Assembly: GCF_050589625.1 (NCBI RefSeq)
Contig: NZ_JBNGOP010000006.1
Coordinates: forward strand, 124,001 to 188,000
DNA: 64,000 bases
DNA from: Pelagihabitans sp947500445
Lineage (GTDB): Bacteria > Bacteroidota > Bacteroidia > Flavobacteriales > Flavobacteriaceae
Direction of reading: 5' to 3'
Part shown: one piece after another, positions 18,802-28,478 of the stretch
How positions within the stretch are numbered: position 1 is the first letter of the stretch
Layout of the letters: each line of letters opens with the position of its first letter
Translations under genes and position numbers: made by a program
Notes under the pieces: model-generated
The model's database searches: none
What the model saw: the letters and a program-made list of their open reading frames with translations, nothing else
Told to the model about the DNA's origin: nothing

Positions 18802-20235
18802 ATGCAATCGACCCGTATTAAAGACTTGCTAGTTACCGAACCATTATCCCAAGAAGTACAGCTCAACGGATGGGTAAAAACGTTTAGGAGCAACCGGTTT
18901 ATCGCCCTGAATGACGGGTCTTCCCTAGGGAGCATCCAATGCGTCGTCGATTTTGAAAATTTTGATGAAGCCCTGTTAAAACAGATAACCACGGGCGCCG
19001 CGCTGCGCATTACCGGGGTACTTGTTGAGAGTCAAGGGCGTGGCCAAAAAGTAGAAGTTCAGGTAAACTCGATTTTCGTTCATGGTGCTTCCGACCCGGA
19101 AACCTACCCTATCCAACCCAAAAAACACTCTATGGAGTTTTTGCGGGAGCAGGCACACCTTCGGGTACGCACCAATACCTTTTCCGCGGTAATGCGGTTG
19201 CGATCGTCATTGGCCTTTGCCGTACATCAGTATTTTAACCAGAACGGCTTTTATTATTTTCATGCCCCTATTATTACGGGGTCGGACGCCGAAGGTGCGG
19301 GCGAAATGTTTCGGGTGACCACCTTGGATCAAAAACGACCGCCACTTACCGAAGACGGGGCCATCGACCATAGTCAGGACTTTTTTGGAAAGGAGACCAA
19401 TTTGACCGTATCCGGTCAATTGGAAGCGGAATCCTATGCCATGGGGCTTGGAAAAGTATATACGTTCGGACCTACCTTTAGGGCCGAAAACTCCAACACC
19501 TCGCGACACTTGGCCGAGTTTTGGATGATCGAGCCCGAAATGGCGTTTTATGACTTGGACGCCAATATGGACCTTGCCGAGGATTTCATCAAAAGTGTGC
19601 TCCGTTATATCTTGGAACACTGCATGGAGGATTTGGAATTTTTGCAAAAACGACTGCTCGATGAGGAAAAAACCAAACCACAGGCCGAGCGCAGTGAAAT
19701 GCCCTTGATCGAAAAACTTCGTTTTGTGGTGGACAATGGGTTTAAACGAGTTACCTATACCGAGGCCATCGATATTCTAAGGAACAGTAAACCGAACAAA
19801 AAGAAAAAATTCAAGTATCCTATTAACGAATGGGGTGCCGACCTTCAAAGCGAACACGAGCGTTTTTTGGTGGAAAAGCATTTCAAATGCCCGGTCATCC
19901 TGTTTGACTATCCCGCAAAAATAAAGGCGTTCTATATGCGTTTGAACGAGGACGGAAAAACCGTTCGGGCCATGGACATTCTTTTTCCCGGAATCGGGGA
20001 AATCGTCGGTGGATCGCAAAGAGAGGAGCGTTTGGACGTGCTCAAGGAAAAGATGGCGGCACTGGACATTCCAGAGGAAGAGCTTTGGTGGTACCTGGAC
20101 CTGCGCAAATTCGGCACCGCCGTACATAGCGGTTTCGGACTCGGATTTGAAAGATTGGTCCTTTTTGCCACGGGCATGGGCAACATCCGAGATGTTATAC
20201 CGTTCCCTAGAAGCCCTCAGAATGCGGAGTTTTAA
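18802..20235 (+). CDS. asnS: Asparaginyl-tRNA synthetase
   Basis: Class IIb synthetase charging tRNA-Asn. 477 residues from the ATG at 18802 (MQSTRIKDLL); an upstream TTG at 18787 adds MKPFI and is too close to the predicted transcript start. An N-terminal OB-fold anticodon-binding domain (VQLNGWVKTFRSNRFIALNDG) precedes the catalytic core with motif 2 (FRAENSNTSRHLAEFWMIEPE) and motif 3 (GFGLGFERLVLFATGM). An Asp-tRNA identity is excluded by the overall AsnRS length and these motifs. Confidence 0.96.
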   Translation: MQSTRIKDLLVTEPLSQEVQLNGWVKTFRSNRFIALNDGSSLGSIQCVVDFENFDEALLKQITTGAALRITGVLVESQGRGQKVEVQVNSIFVHGASDPETYPIQPKKHSMEFLREQAHLRVRTNTFSAVMRLRSSLAFAVHQYFNQNGFYYFHAPIITGSDAEGAGEMFRVTTLDQKRPPLTEDGAIDHSQDFFGKETNLTVSGQLEAESYAMGLGKVYTFGPTFRAENSNTSRHLAEFWMIEPEMAFYDLDANMDLAEDFIKSVLRYILEHCMEDLEFLQKRLLDEEKTKPQAERSEMPLIEKLRFVVDNGFKRVTYTEAIDILRNSKPNKKKKFKYPINEWGADLQSEHERFLVEKHFKCPVILFDYPAKIKAFYMRLNEDGKTVRAMDILFPGIGEIVGGSQREERLDVLKEKMAALDIPEEELWWYLDLRKFGTAVHSGFGLGFERLVLFATGMGNIRDVIPFPRSPQNAEF

Positions 20236-20325
20236 ATCGAATTTGGTAACTTTATAAAGAAGTGTCCAACATTTGTTATTTACAAAAAACTTAAGGCACC
20301 AAAAGAGTAGGAACAACAAACCCCA

Positions 20326-21783
20326 ATGCTAAAACAACATCTACAGTTTAAGTTATCCCAAAAGCTATCGCCGCAGCAGATACAGCTGATGAAGTTGATC
20401 CAGCTGCCGACGCAAGCCTTTGAGCAACGGCTGAAACAAGAGCTGGAAGAAAATCCCGCTCTGGAAACCGGAAAAGAGGACAACGAACGCTTGGATGAAG
20501 ATTTTGGGGACACCTACGAAGATGGGGCGGACAATGAAAGCATCAACACCGACGACATCAACATCGACGATTACCTGAGCGACGATGAAATTCCGGATTA
20601 CCGTACCAAGGCCAACAATTACAGTGCCGATGATGACGAAAAAAGCGTTCCCTATGCGGCAGGCATTTCTTTTAATCAATTTCTGCTAAATCAACTCAAT
20701 ACGGTATACCTGAGCGATGAGGAGTGGAGCATTGCGGAGTTCCTTGTGGGCAGCGTTGACGAGAGCGGTTACATTCGAAGGCCTTTGGGCGATATTCTGG
20801 ACGATTTGGCCTTTACCCAAAATATTTATACCGAAGAGGCGACCATACTGCAGGTATTAAAAATTGTGCAATCGCTCGATCCACCAGGGGTAGCGGCACG
20901 ATCATTGGAAGAGTGCCTGTTACTGCAACTTGGACGTAAAGAACCAACACCTAGTGTGACCATGGCGATAGCCATTTTAGAAAAGTCATTTGATCAGTTT
21001 ACCAAAAAGCACTACAAAAAGCTGCTCCAAAAACATCATATCTCCGAGGAGGAGTTAAAGGCCGCCATTTCGGAAATTGAAAAACTGAATCCAAAACCGG
21101 GAGGCTCCTATGCCGGAAACAACAAAATGATCGAGCATGTGGTACCCGATTTTTCCATACGGATCGTAGAGGGCGAACTCGAACTTTCCCTAAACGGAAG
21201 GAACGCCCCCGAACTGCATGTATCTCGGGAATACAACAATATGCTAAAAGGGTATAAGGATGCCAAAGACAAATCCAAGTCCCAAAAAGATGCGGTACTG
21301 TTCATAAAACAAAAATTGGATGCCGCAAAATGGTTTATCGATGCCATACGGCAACGACAGCAGACCCTTTTCATCACCATGAACGCCATCATGAACTATC
21401 AAAAAGAATATTTCATGACGGGGGACGAACGCAACCTGCGCCCCATGATATTGAAAGATATCGCCGATGAGATCGACATGGACGTTTCCACCGTATCTCG
21501 GGTGGCGAACAGTAAATATGTAGACACTCCCTACGGCACCAAATTGATCAAGGAGTACTTTTCCGAATCCATGAAAAACGAACAGGGCGAGGATGTTTCC
21601 ACAAGGGAAATCAAAAAGATATTGGAAACCGTTATTTCGGAAGAAGTCAAGAAAAAACCCCTGACGGACGATCGTTTGGCGGCCATACTAAAAGAAAAGG
21701 GATATCCGATCGCCAGAAGAACCGTTGCCAAATACCGGGAACAGCTTGGAATACCGGTAGCCCGTTTACGAAAGCAGATATAA
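20326..21783 (+). CDS. rpoN: RNA polymerase sigma-54 factor
   Basis: Sigma-54, needed for transcription activated by enhancer-binding ATPases. 485 residues. Region I is the Gln/Leu-rich LKQHLQFKLSQKLSPQQIQLMKLIQLP; an acidic region II spans ~50-100; the core-binding region follows; the C-terminal RpoN box reads ARRTVAKYREQLGIP. It follows asnS by 90 nt and shares its TAATG with the next gene. No sigma-54 activator gene is in the window. Confidence 0.96.
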   Translation: MLKQHLQFKLSQKLSPQQIQLMKLIQLPTQAFEQRLKQELEENPALETGKEDNERLDEDFGDTYEDGADNESINTDDINIDDYLSDDEIPDYRTKANNYSADDDEKSVPYAAGISFNQFLLNQLNTVYLSDEEWSIAEFLVGSVDESGYIRRPLGDILDDLAFTQNIYTEEATILQVLKIVQSLDPPGVAARSLEECLLLQLGRKEPTPSVTMAIAILEKSFDQFTKKHYKKLLQKHHISEEELKAAISEIEKLNPKPGGSYAGNNKMIEHVVPDFSIRIVEGELELSLNGRNAPELHVSREYNNMLKGYKDAKDKSKSQKDAVLFIKQKLDAAKWFIDAIRQRQQTLFITMNAIMNYQKEYFMTGDERNLRPMILKDIADEIDMDVSTVSRVANSKYVDTPYGTKLIKEYFSESMKNEQGEDVSTREIKKILETVISEEVKKKPLTDDRLAAILKEKGYPIARRTVAKYREQLGIPVARLRKQI

Positions 21784-22388
21784 TGACCTTGTTTTCCAAA
21801 ACGATCTCTTACATTTTACATCCCATTCTTATACCGGTAGGCGGCACCATCGCCTATTTTATGATTACCCCGAAATACAGCCCTTTGGCGGTACAAAGTG
21901 GGAATGTCCTCCCTATTTTTATCCTTACCGTCGTCATACCCATCATTTCCTTTTTAATCCTGGCCAATGTGGGAATAGTGCGCTCGATATGGTTTCCGAC
22001 CACTAAAGAACGGCGCTACCCGTTATACGTGGTCATCGCCCTTCTGTTAATGGTGCTTTACAAGGTTATACCGAACAATTATACCCCGGAGCTGTATTAC
22101 TTTTTTATAGGCCTCATTAGTGCGGCCGCAGCTTCGTTGCTGTTGTTATACTTAAATTTTAAAAGTAGCCTTCATGTGACCGGCATGGCCAGCCTTTGCA
22201 TGTACCTTCTTAGCTTGAGCGTACATTTTGAGATCAACATCACACTGGCATTGGGCTTTTTTATTTTGGCCACGGGACTGGTCGCCACGGCCAGGTTATA
22301 CCTTGAGCGACACAGCAGGGCCGAAGTGGTTATCGGTTTTGGTATTGGTGTGCTTTCCCAGTTGCTCACCGTAAAGTTCTGGCTTTAA
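21783..22388 (+). CDS. PAP2-like integral membrane protein
   Basis: 201 residues, about six predicted TM helices. Near the C-terminus it has RLYLERHSRAEVVIGFGIG, which resembles the third motif of PAP2-type phosphatases (S-R-x5-H-x3-D), although the usual Asp is Glu and the N-terminal KxxxxxxRP motif is only loosely present (TTKERRYPL). It may therefore be a degenerate or non-catalytic relative. It is translationally coupled to rpoN by a one-base overlap, so co-expressed. Confidence 0.7.
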   Translation: MTLFSKTISYILHPILIPVGGTIAYFMITPKYSPLAVQSGNVLPIFILTVVIPIISFLILANVGIVRSIWFPTTKERRYPLYVVIALLLMVLYKVIPNNYTPELYYFFIGLISAAAASLLLLYLNFKSSLHVTGMASLCMYLLSLSVHFEINITLALGFFILATGLVATARLYLERHSRAEVVIGFGIGVLSQLLTVKFWL

Positions 22389-22413
22389 TACCATTTCAAA
22401 GCAAAAATGGTAT
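22388..22413. repeat. Dispersed hairpin repeat, reverse orientation
   Basis: Perfect 9-bp arms ATACCATTT and AAATGGTAT around CAAAGCAA. It begins in the stop codon of the PAP2-like gene, so it probably forms that transcript's 3' end. Confidence 0.7.
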
Positions 22414-22721
22414 AATACCCACGTGCCAGTAACACCCCATGTTCCTCAATAGTTCTTTTTTTTCGCTGTTTTCCGTTCGCTCGACTAACGCAACCATTCC
22501 CTAAGAAATTATAGTTTTTAAATCCGGTTTTATTGCCGTGAAAGTGGGTTTTACTTTGAGCTATTTTAAAATTCATTTAGTATCTTCCCGCGTGAAACCG
22601 ATTGCACGGTCCGTGCTTGTATTCGGAATCGATATGTTATCGTTTTTGCATCCCCCAACAACTATTTTTTCCCATCATCCCCCGTAGGAAATACATAAAA
22701 TGGTATAAAAAATCATCAAAA
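22414..22721. other. Spacer and leader of the tricorn-like gene
   Basis: No RNA gene or credible coding frame was recognised. Promoter elements for the downstream peptidase must lie here, but none matches the consensus well. Confidence 0.35.
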
Positions 22722-25700
22722 ATGAACGTTGTGAAAAAAGCTTCTTTACTTTTCGTCTTTATACTTACCTGTCTATCGGCAAATGCCCAATTGAGCGCCC
22801 ATTTGATGCAGCATCCCGATGTATCGGAATCGCAGATCGCATTTGTGCATGGTGATGATATTTGGATCGCCCCAAAGGCGGGGGGCGTCGCCAATCGGTT
22901 GAGTTCCCCGGAGGGAGCGGAAGGGTACCCCAGGTTTTCGCCGGATGGAAGTATGCTCGCTTTTACGGCCAATTATCAGGGAAATAGCGATGTTTATGTC
23001 GTTTCGGTAAACGGTGGCATTCCATTGCGATTAACCTACCACGGCATGTATGATAGGGTCTTGGGATGGAGCCCAGACGGTACATCGGTACTGTTCGCTT
23101 CTTCAAGGGAGAGCGGACGCCAGCGTTATAGTCAGTTTTACACGGTTCCTGCCAAAGGGGGAGCCCCCACCAAACTCCCCGTTCCCTATGGCGAGTACGG
23201 CTCGTTTTCGCCGGACGGCTTAAAATTGGCCTATACCGATCGATCACGGGTAAACAGAAACTGGAAAAGGTATCGCGGCGGTACGGCTCCCGACATCACC
23301 ATTTTTGACCTCACCTCCTACACCAGCGAGAATATCACCAACAACAACGCGAACGACGAATTGCCCATGTGGGTCGGGAATGCGGTTTACTACATGTCGG
23401 ACCAAGGGCCGAACAAACGAAACAATTTGTGGAAATATGATGTTGACACGAAACGCAATTCGCAACTGACCTCTTTTAAGGATTATGACATCACCTTTCC
23501 TGAGAGCGGACCTTCCGATATTGTTTTCGAGGCAGGGGGCAAATTATACCTGTATGATATCGCTTCGGGCACCACAGATGAAGTGGCCGTTCAATTGATC
23601 TCAGATCAGATCGGGCGCATTCCGCAACAAAAGAACGTTTCTGCCTATATTCAAAATGCCACTATATCGCCGAATGGCAATAGAGTAGTCGTTCAGGCAA
23701 GAGGAGAATTGTTCGATCTGCCCGCAACGGAAGGGTTTGTAGCAAACATACCGGGTACGGCAGGTGTGGCCGAACGCAGTCCCGCTTGGTCGCCCGATGG
23801 CAAAACCCTGGCATATTGGAGCGATGCCAGTGGGGAATACCAGCTGGTATTGCACGATATGACCGGCAAACGTAAACCAAAAACGATTACCTCGTTTACG
23901 AGTGGGTTTAACTATAGCATCTATTGGTCGCCGAACAGTAAAAAACTCGCTTATGTAGATCAGGCTATGAACATCAACTATGTGAACGTTAGCACCGGCG
24001 AAATCATCAAGGCCGATAAGGGCAAATACATGTTCGAGGGCGGTCTCCGAGGTTTTAGTGTTTCATGGTCCCCCGACAGCAAATGGTTCGCCTATGACCG
24101 GGACACCGACAATCCAGCGACAAGCGCCATTTTTGTTTACGATACGGAAAAAAGAAAAGCTTCCCAACTTACTTCGGGCTACTATTCCGACAGCGCTCCC
24201 GCTTTTAGTGCGGACGGAAAACACCTTTTCTTTGCAACCAATAGAACATTCCTACCAGTGTATTCCGATGTAGACAATACCTTTGTCTACCCCAACACCA
24301 CATCCATTGCGGTCGGCACCCTAAACACTTCCGGGGAATCATTGTTGTCGGTAAAAAACGATGCGGTAAAAAACGAGGAGGAGGGCGATGAAACAGATAC
24401 CAAATCCAAGAAGAAGAATAAAGGAAAAGACAAGCCCGAAAAAGCCAAGGTAGCAGAAACGAAGATCGATATCGTTGGTTTTGAGAATCGCGTTGAAATG
24501 TTGGATGTCGCTGCCGGAAACCTGGGCAACTTATCCGCCGTAACGGGCAAACTGTTGTTCTCGCGCTATCCAAACTCGGGTTCATCGGAAGAAGCCGGCC
24601 CTACGGTCGATTATTACGATATTGAAGAGCGAAAAGTGAAAACGATCATCAAGGATGTCGAAAGCTTTAGTGTTGCTCCGAAAGGAGAAAAAATTCTTGT
24701 TTGGAAAGACGAAAAGTTGGCCGTTATTAAAATCGACGCCGATCAGAAAATCGAGAAGACCGTTCCTACCGAAAAAATGATGTTGACGGTAATTCCCATT
24801 GAAGAGTGGAAACAACTGTTCAATGATGTTTGGAGGTTTGAACGCGATTATTTTTATGATCCGGGAATGCATGGCGTAGATTGGAACCTGATGAAATCGC
24901 GATATGGAAGTCTGATCGACCAAGCCAATTCAAGAAGCGACGTAAACATTATTATCGGCGATTTGATCGCCGAACTGAACGCATCGCACACCTATACCGG
25001 TGGTGGGGATATCACACGCGCCAAAACCATCGATGTAGGTTATTTGGGTGCGGACATCGTTTTGGAAAACGGTGGGTACCGTATCAAAAAAATCATATCC
25101 GGAGCCCCTTGGGACGTGAAAAGTCGTTCGCCCCTATCTGCCGCCGGTATAGGAGTAAGGGAAGGGGATTATATTCTTGCCGTAAATGGCCTAAAGGTCG
25201 ACACCAGTAAGCCCATATCCGCTTCTTTCCAGGGCTTGGCCGATACACCGGTGCAACTTACGATCGGTAAGGAGCCTACCGACACTGGCCAAAAGGTGAT
25301 TGTAAAACCAATGCGCTCGGAAAACAGGTTGCGTCATCTGGCCTGGATCGAAAACAATCGGAAGAGGGTCGAAAAAATGTCAAATGGGAGGATTGGCTAC
25401 ATCTATGTTCGCAGTACCGGATTGGATGGCCAAAACGAATTGGTACGACAGTTTTATGGACAAATGAACAAGGAGGGTCTTATCATCGATGAGCGCTTCA
25501 ACAGTGGAGGGCAGATACCGGATAGGTTTATCGAGCTATTGGACCGTGATCCTTTGGCGTTTTGGGCAGTACGGGACGGAAAGGATTGGGCATGGCCACC
25601 ATCCGGTAACTTTGGACCAAAAGTAATGCTGATCAACGGCTTTAGCGGCTCCGGAGGCGATGCTTTTCCCGACTATTTTAAAAAGAAAAAAATCGGGCCG

Positions 25701-25991
25701 TTAATAGGTACACGAACATGGGGCGGACTTATCGGAATTACCGGAGCACCACCATTGATCGATAACGGGGGCATTACCATGCCTACCTTTAGAATGTACG
25801 ACCCCAATGGGGAATGGTTCAAAGAGGGGCACGGCGTCGATGCCGATATCGAAGTGGTAGAGGACTTTCAAAAGCTTGCCAATGGAATTGATATGCAACT
25901 AGAAGTTGGCATCAAAGAGGTCATCAAACTATTGGACAGTCCCAACAACTTTAAAAAACCAAAAAGACCAGCATACGAAAAGCGAAATTAG
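22722..25991 (+). CDS. Tricorn-like peptidase, S41 family, exported
   Basis: 1089 residues from the ATG at 22722, which starts a signal peptide (MNVVKKASLLFVFILTCLSANAQ); an earlier in-frame codon would add 40 unlikely residues. The N-terminal half is a WD40-like/tricorn beta-propeller (repeats such as AYPRFSPDGSMLAFT, PAWSPDGKTLAYWSD, VSWSPDSKWFAYDRD). A lysine-rich linker (~565-585) leads to a tricorn C1 region, a PDZ domain (~790-875), and the S41 catalytic domain with GFSGSGGDAFPDYF, where the serine of SGG is the expected nucleophile. It probably degrades peptides in the periplasm or outside. Archaeal tricorn acts downstream of the proteasome, but this exported form works in the envelope. 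Confidence 0.92.
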   Translation: MNVVKKASLLFVFILTCLSANAQLSAHLMQHPDVSESQIAFVHGDDIWIAPKAGGVANRLSSPEGAEGYPRFSPDGSMLAFTANYQGNSDVYVVSVNGGIPLRLTYHGMYDRVLGWSPDGTSVLFASSRESGRQRYSQFYTVPAKGGAPTKLPVPYGEYGSFSPDGLKLAYTDRSRVNRNWKRYRGGTAPDITIFDLTSYTSENITNNNANDELPMWVGNAVYYMSDQGPNKRNNLWKYDVDTKRNSQLTSFKDYDITFPESGPSDIVFEAGGKLYLYDIASGTTDEVAVQLISDQIGRIPQQKNVSAYIQNATISPNGNRVVVQARGELFDLPATEGFVANIPGTAGVAERSPAWSPDGKTLAYWSDASGEYQLVLHDMTGKRKPKTITSFTSGFNYSIYWSPNSKKLAYVDQAMNINYVNVSTGEIIKADKGKYMFEGGLRGFSVSWSPDSKWFAYDRDTDNPATSAIFVYDTEKRKASQLTSGYYSDSAPAFSADGKHLFFATNRTFLPVYSDVDNTFVYPNTTSIAVGTLNTSGESLLSVKNDAVKNEEEGDETDTKSKKKNKGKDKPEKAKVAETKIDIVGFENRVEMLDVAAGNLGNLSAVTGKLLFSRYPNSGSSEEAGPTVDYYDIEERKVKTIIKDVESFSVAPKGEKILVWKDEKLAVIKIDADQKIEKTVPTEKMMLTVIPIEEWKQLFNDVWRFERDYFYDPGMHGVDWNLMKSRYGSLIDQANSRSDVNIIIGDLIAELNASHTYTGGGDITRAKTIDVGYLGADIVLENGGYRIKKIISGAPWDVKSRSPLSAAGIGVREGDYILAVNGLKVDTSKPISASFQGLADTPVQLTIGKEPTDTGQKVIVKPMRSENRLRHLAWIENNRKRVEKMSNGRIGYIYVRSTGLDGQNELVRQFYGQMNKEGLIIDERFNSGGQIPDRFIELLDRDPLAFWAVRDGKDWAWPPSGNFGPKVMLINGFSGSGGDAFPDYFKKKKIGPLIGTRTWGGLIGITGAPPLIDNGGITMPTFRMYDPNGEWFKEGHGVDADIEVVEDFQKLANGIDMQLEVGIKEVIKLLDSPNNFKKPKRPAYEKRN

Positions 25992-26116
25992 CGCCCATTT
26001 TTATCTTTTTCAGCTTTGCAGCTGAGATGATGGGGTACGGGACATTGACCGCTCCAAGCTTTTGTTGTCACCGGTAAAAGGCAACTTCGGTATGCTATAG
26101 TTCATTTTGAGGATAG

Positions 26117-26140
26117 TACCATTTTAACTTTGAAATGGTA
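26117..26140. repeat. Dispersed hairpin repeat, perfect copy
   Basis: TACCATTT and AAATGGTA around TAACTTTG, 5 nt beyond the stop of the outer ExbD gene. It is well placed to end that transcript. Confidence 0.7.
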
Positions 26141-26145
26141 TAAAT

Positions 26146-26625
26146 TCATTTCAAATTCGTAAACGCATCGCCCTCATAGGTGGTATGGTTTATTTTTAGC
26201 ATTCCTACCTGCCGCAATTCCCGTTTGATATCGTTTACCAATCCCATGTTGGCCTTACGGTCTACCTTTAAGGCCACGGTAACATAGGGATGCAGTTGCT
26301 CCGGTATGTGGGTCAACCTTCCCAGTACATACGGGGCTACATCGGACAGCCCGGCGAATTTATCGCCCAACTGTATTCGGGACTCCGTTCCCAGTACTTT
26401 GGAGTATTCGTTTGTAGGCCGTCCCACATGTATGGTAATCACCCGGTCCTTTTTCTCCAGTTTCTTTACTTCGGTAGCATTGGGCAATTCGTTTTCGACT
26501 TTTAACGAATCGTCTTTCATGACGGTAACGGTCATAAAGAAGAACAACAGCATGAATACGATATCGGGCAAGGAGGCCGTGGATATCTGTGGTTTCTTTT
26601 CTAGGTGTTTATTAAATTTTGACAT
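26146..26625 (-). CDS. exbD: ExbD/TolR-family protein, duplicate pair, second gene
   Basis: 159 residues: a short cytoplasmic N-terminus, one TM helix with the essential aspartate (STASLPDIVFMLLFFFMT), and a periplasmic domain. ExbD works with ExbB to turn the proton gradient into TonB or Tol movement. It is closely similar over its whole length to the ExbD at 28479-28961 (shared MSKF, STASLPDIVFMLLFFFMTV, KKLEKKDRVITI, KANMGLV or NANMGLV, DAFTNLK or DAFNNVK), so it is a paralogue from a local duplication. The gene upstream is its partner at 26639. Confidence 0.93.
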   Translation of the reverse strand: MSKFNKHLEKKPQISTASLPDIVFMLLFFFMTVTVMKDDSLKVENELPNATEVKKLEKKDRVITIHVGRPTNEYSKVLGTESRIQLGDKFAGLSDVAPYVLGRLTHIPEQLHPYVTVALKVDRKANMGLVNDIKRELRQVGMLKINHTTYEGDAFTNLK

Positions 26626-26638
26626 ATCTCAGCGTGTT

Positions 26639-27247
26639 TTATTGTAAGGGTTCAATAATATTCAAAGGGTACATTTCCCGAAGGTGCATAATCTGTTTTC
26701 GCAAAAGTGTCTTTTCCGCTTCTGTTGTTTCCGAAGCTTCGTAAGCAATTTCCATATCGGTATAATCCAAACCATAAAGCCGTTGTCCTTCACGATTCCG
26801 AAGCGTATTGTAAGCGGCCACCACCTCGTTCTGCACGGTAATGTAAAAACCGTATTCGGTTTCCCTTCCCGAACGCATGGTAATCGTAGCCATTAGCGGA
26901 TTGTCCGAAGATGAGGACAGCTCCTTACCCGAACAATACGCACAATGATCGGGGCTATCGCTTGGAGCGCCGCCATTATCCAAAAAAGCCATTACAGTCT
27001 CTCGTAAATCGGTTAGCGCCGTAATCTGGTCCTGTACCAAAAGCTGCCCCTTACCGTCCAACAGCACGGAAAGAACGTTCTTCTTTTTACGGGTCACCTC
27101 CGTTACATCGTCCGGAGGAGGCAGTTTTCTATCGATTCCCGAATCGGTTTCGATAGTAGTGGTCACTAGGAAAAAAATAAGTAGTAAAAACGCAATGTCG
27201 GCCATGGAACCGGCATTTACTTCGGGCACAGGTAGTCGTCTTCCCAT
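26639..27247 (-). CDS. exbD: ExbD/TolR-family protein, duplicate pair, first gene
   Basis: 202 residues. The TM helix carries the conserved Asp in VNAGSMADIAFLLLIFFLV, and two cysteines lie close together (CAYCSG, ~100-105). It is a clear paralogue of 28988-29602 (identical EVNAGSMADIAFLLLIFFLVTTTIETD core, CNYCSGG in that copy). It starts 13 nt before the second ExbD gene, as one transcription unit, but no ExbB gene accompanies this pair. Confidence 0.93.
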   Translation of the reverse strand: MGRRLPVPEVNAGSMADIAFLLLIFFLVTTTIETDSGIDRKLPPPDDVTEVTRKKKNVLSVLLDGKGQLLVQDQITALTDLRETVMAFLDNGGAPSDSPDHCAYCSGKELSSSSDNPLMATITMRSGRETEYGFYITVQNEVVAAYNTLRNREGQRLYGLDYTDMEIAYEASETTEAEKTLLRKQIMHLREMYPLNIIEPLQ

Positions 27248-27275
27248 TTTAAAAAATTTAAATTAGACAATGGTA

Positions 27276-27301
27276 ATACCATTTTAACTATGAAATAGCA
27301 C
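27276..27301. repeat. Dispersed hairpin repeat, degenerate right arm
   Basis: ATACCATTT TAACTATG AAATAGCAC: the left arm is intact, the right arm altered. The extension AAATAGCACTAATAAA is shared with the copy at 52889-52920, so the two form a subfamily. Confidence 0.55.
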
Positions 27302-27405
27302 TAATAAATCGTTCCTTTTTCGGCTGTTCTTCGTTAAAAAATATAACCGTAGCTGAGGCTATGCTAATATTTTTTGCCTCGAACAACTAAAAAATAATTC
27401 AATTT

Positions 27406-27600
27406 CTATAGGCGCCATTTCAAAGTTAAAATGGTATAACGTTTACGGTACGCATGCGGTACCGTCGTTATTTTTGGGAGTATACTTATAAACCTGGCCG
27501 TTGCTTCGGCCTTATCAATACCGCTTAAAGAGTGTAACGGTATGGAAAATGTTGGTGTTAAAGAAATATCAAAATTCGTGCCAACCGAAAGGAAAAACAC
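27406..27600 (-). pseudogene. Possible remnant of an outer-membrane barrel protein
   Basis: A 64-codon frame with protein-like content (NFDISLTPTFSIPLHSLSG, then DKAEATARFISI) and alternating polar/hydrophobic residues, as in barrel strands. It has no good start, and its C-terminus is made from the dispersed hairpin (TILTLKWRL). It lies in a different frame from the barrel gene just upstream. Either a truncated neighbour of the PorT-family gene or a chance frame. Confidence 0.3.
27414..27437. repeat. Dispersed hairpin repeat, reverse orientation
   Basis: GCCATTT, loop CAAAGTTA, AAATGGTAT. The right arm is perfect and the left slightly degraded. It is inverted relative to the copy 138 bp away at 27276. 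Confidence 0.65.
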
Positions 27601-27629
27601 CGTAAAACAGCTTGAAAAATTAACGGTGG

Positions 27630-28316
27630 TTATAAAATATAGAAGATAAAACCGATACGGAGCGGTCTAAGGCCTATATCGTTGTCATTTACTTGAACGC
27701 CTTCATTAAAAAGCGTGTTGAGCATGTAATAGGCATGTATGTTAAAGCTGTCGTACCCTACATTTAAGGTAAGTCCGTATTGGAGCCTTTGGATATCGTC
27801 ATTGGAAAAAGCTTCTTTTCCGATATCGGAAACAAACTTAGACCGCGCAGAAAAGACATAGGCTAATTTTAACCCGGTATAAATGCGATAAAACCGGTAT
27901 TCGTCCTTGGTTGAGTTACGCCACCGAAATTCCAATGGCATTTCTACCGTATGGGTCTCTACCTTGCTACGATCAAAACCTTCCCGGGAACCATCGATTT
28001 CGTACACCGGTCCGTCAGGGGTGTTGGTCGCGATCAAATCCGAATAATAGGAATTGACCCCATAGCCCAACCCTATACCCAGGCCCACTGTTCGGTCCCT
28101 GTTCAATGGAATATCCTTGATGATGCCCCCTTGTAAGCCATACGAAAGACTTCGTTGACTTAATTCCGACGGTCGTTGAAATATGAAATTATAGGTAACC
28201 CCAAGGTAGAATTGGTCTTCAAAATACCGCTCATCAAAGTTGACCGTGTCGGTGGCCATCTGCCCAAAAACCGAAACGGAACCAAGAAAACCCAAAAGCA
28301 GGAAAATTGATCTCAT
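27630..28316 (-). CDS. PorT-family outer-membrane beta-barrel protein
   Basis: 228 residues from the ATG at 28316, which opens a signal peptide (MRSIFLLLGFLGSVSVFGQ); an earlier start would add seven residues. Beta strands with alternating aromatics (FYLGVTYNFIFQ, GLGIGLGYGVNSYY, LQYGLTLNVGYDSF) and the end IGFIFYIL fit the PorT/OMP_b-brl_2 family. The family name comes from a T9SS factor, but many members are not part of T9SS, and the usual porT neighbour ubiE is absent here. It follows the exbB-exbD operon past a terminator. Confidence 0.7.
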   Translation of the reverse strand: MRSIFLLLGFLGSVSVFGQMATDTVNFDERYFEDQFYLGVTYNFIFQRPSELSQRSLSYGLQGGIIKDIPLNRDRTVGLGIGLGYGVNSYYSDLIATNTPDGPVYEIDGSREGFDRSKVETHTVEMPLEFRWRNSTKDEYRFYRIYTGLKLAYVFSARSKFVSDIGKEAFSNDDIQRLQYGLTLNVGYDSFNIHAYYMLNTLFNEGVQVNDNDIGLRPLRIGFIFYIL

Positions 28317-28426
28317 CGAACAAAAATGGTATGGCATGGAAATACTATCGCCCTATGTACTGCACTCCACCGTACACCTCGAAACCAAATGTGGGCCACT
28401 AGTATGGTCTCAAAGGTACACATTAC

Positions 28427-28458
28427 AAAAAACGCCCCAAACTTTCATTTGGAGCGTT
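28427..28458 (-). terminator. Terminator of the exbB-exbD operon
   Basis: Read on the minus strand: AACGC, then CCAAA, a short loop, TTTGG and GCGTT, followed by four Us and G. It sits 21 nt after the second ExbD stop codon and separates the operon from the barrel gene. Confidence 0.8.
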
Positions 28459-28478
28459 CTAACTAAGTTTGAAAACTA

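Larger units (their letters stand above)
27248..27629. other. 382-nt spacer between ExbD pair and barrel gene
   Basis: Contains two copies of the dispersed hairpin in opposite orientation (27276-27301 and 27414-27437) and a 195-nt open frame on the minus strand that looks like the tail of a lost barrel protein (see 27406-27600). Confidence 0.5.

Noticed and set aside
22385..22576. 63-codon minus-strand frame in the spacer
   Set aside because: No recognisable motif, and its end is made from the hairpin repeat, like other chance frames next to that repeat.
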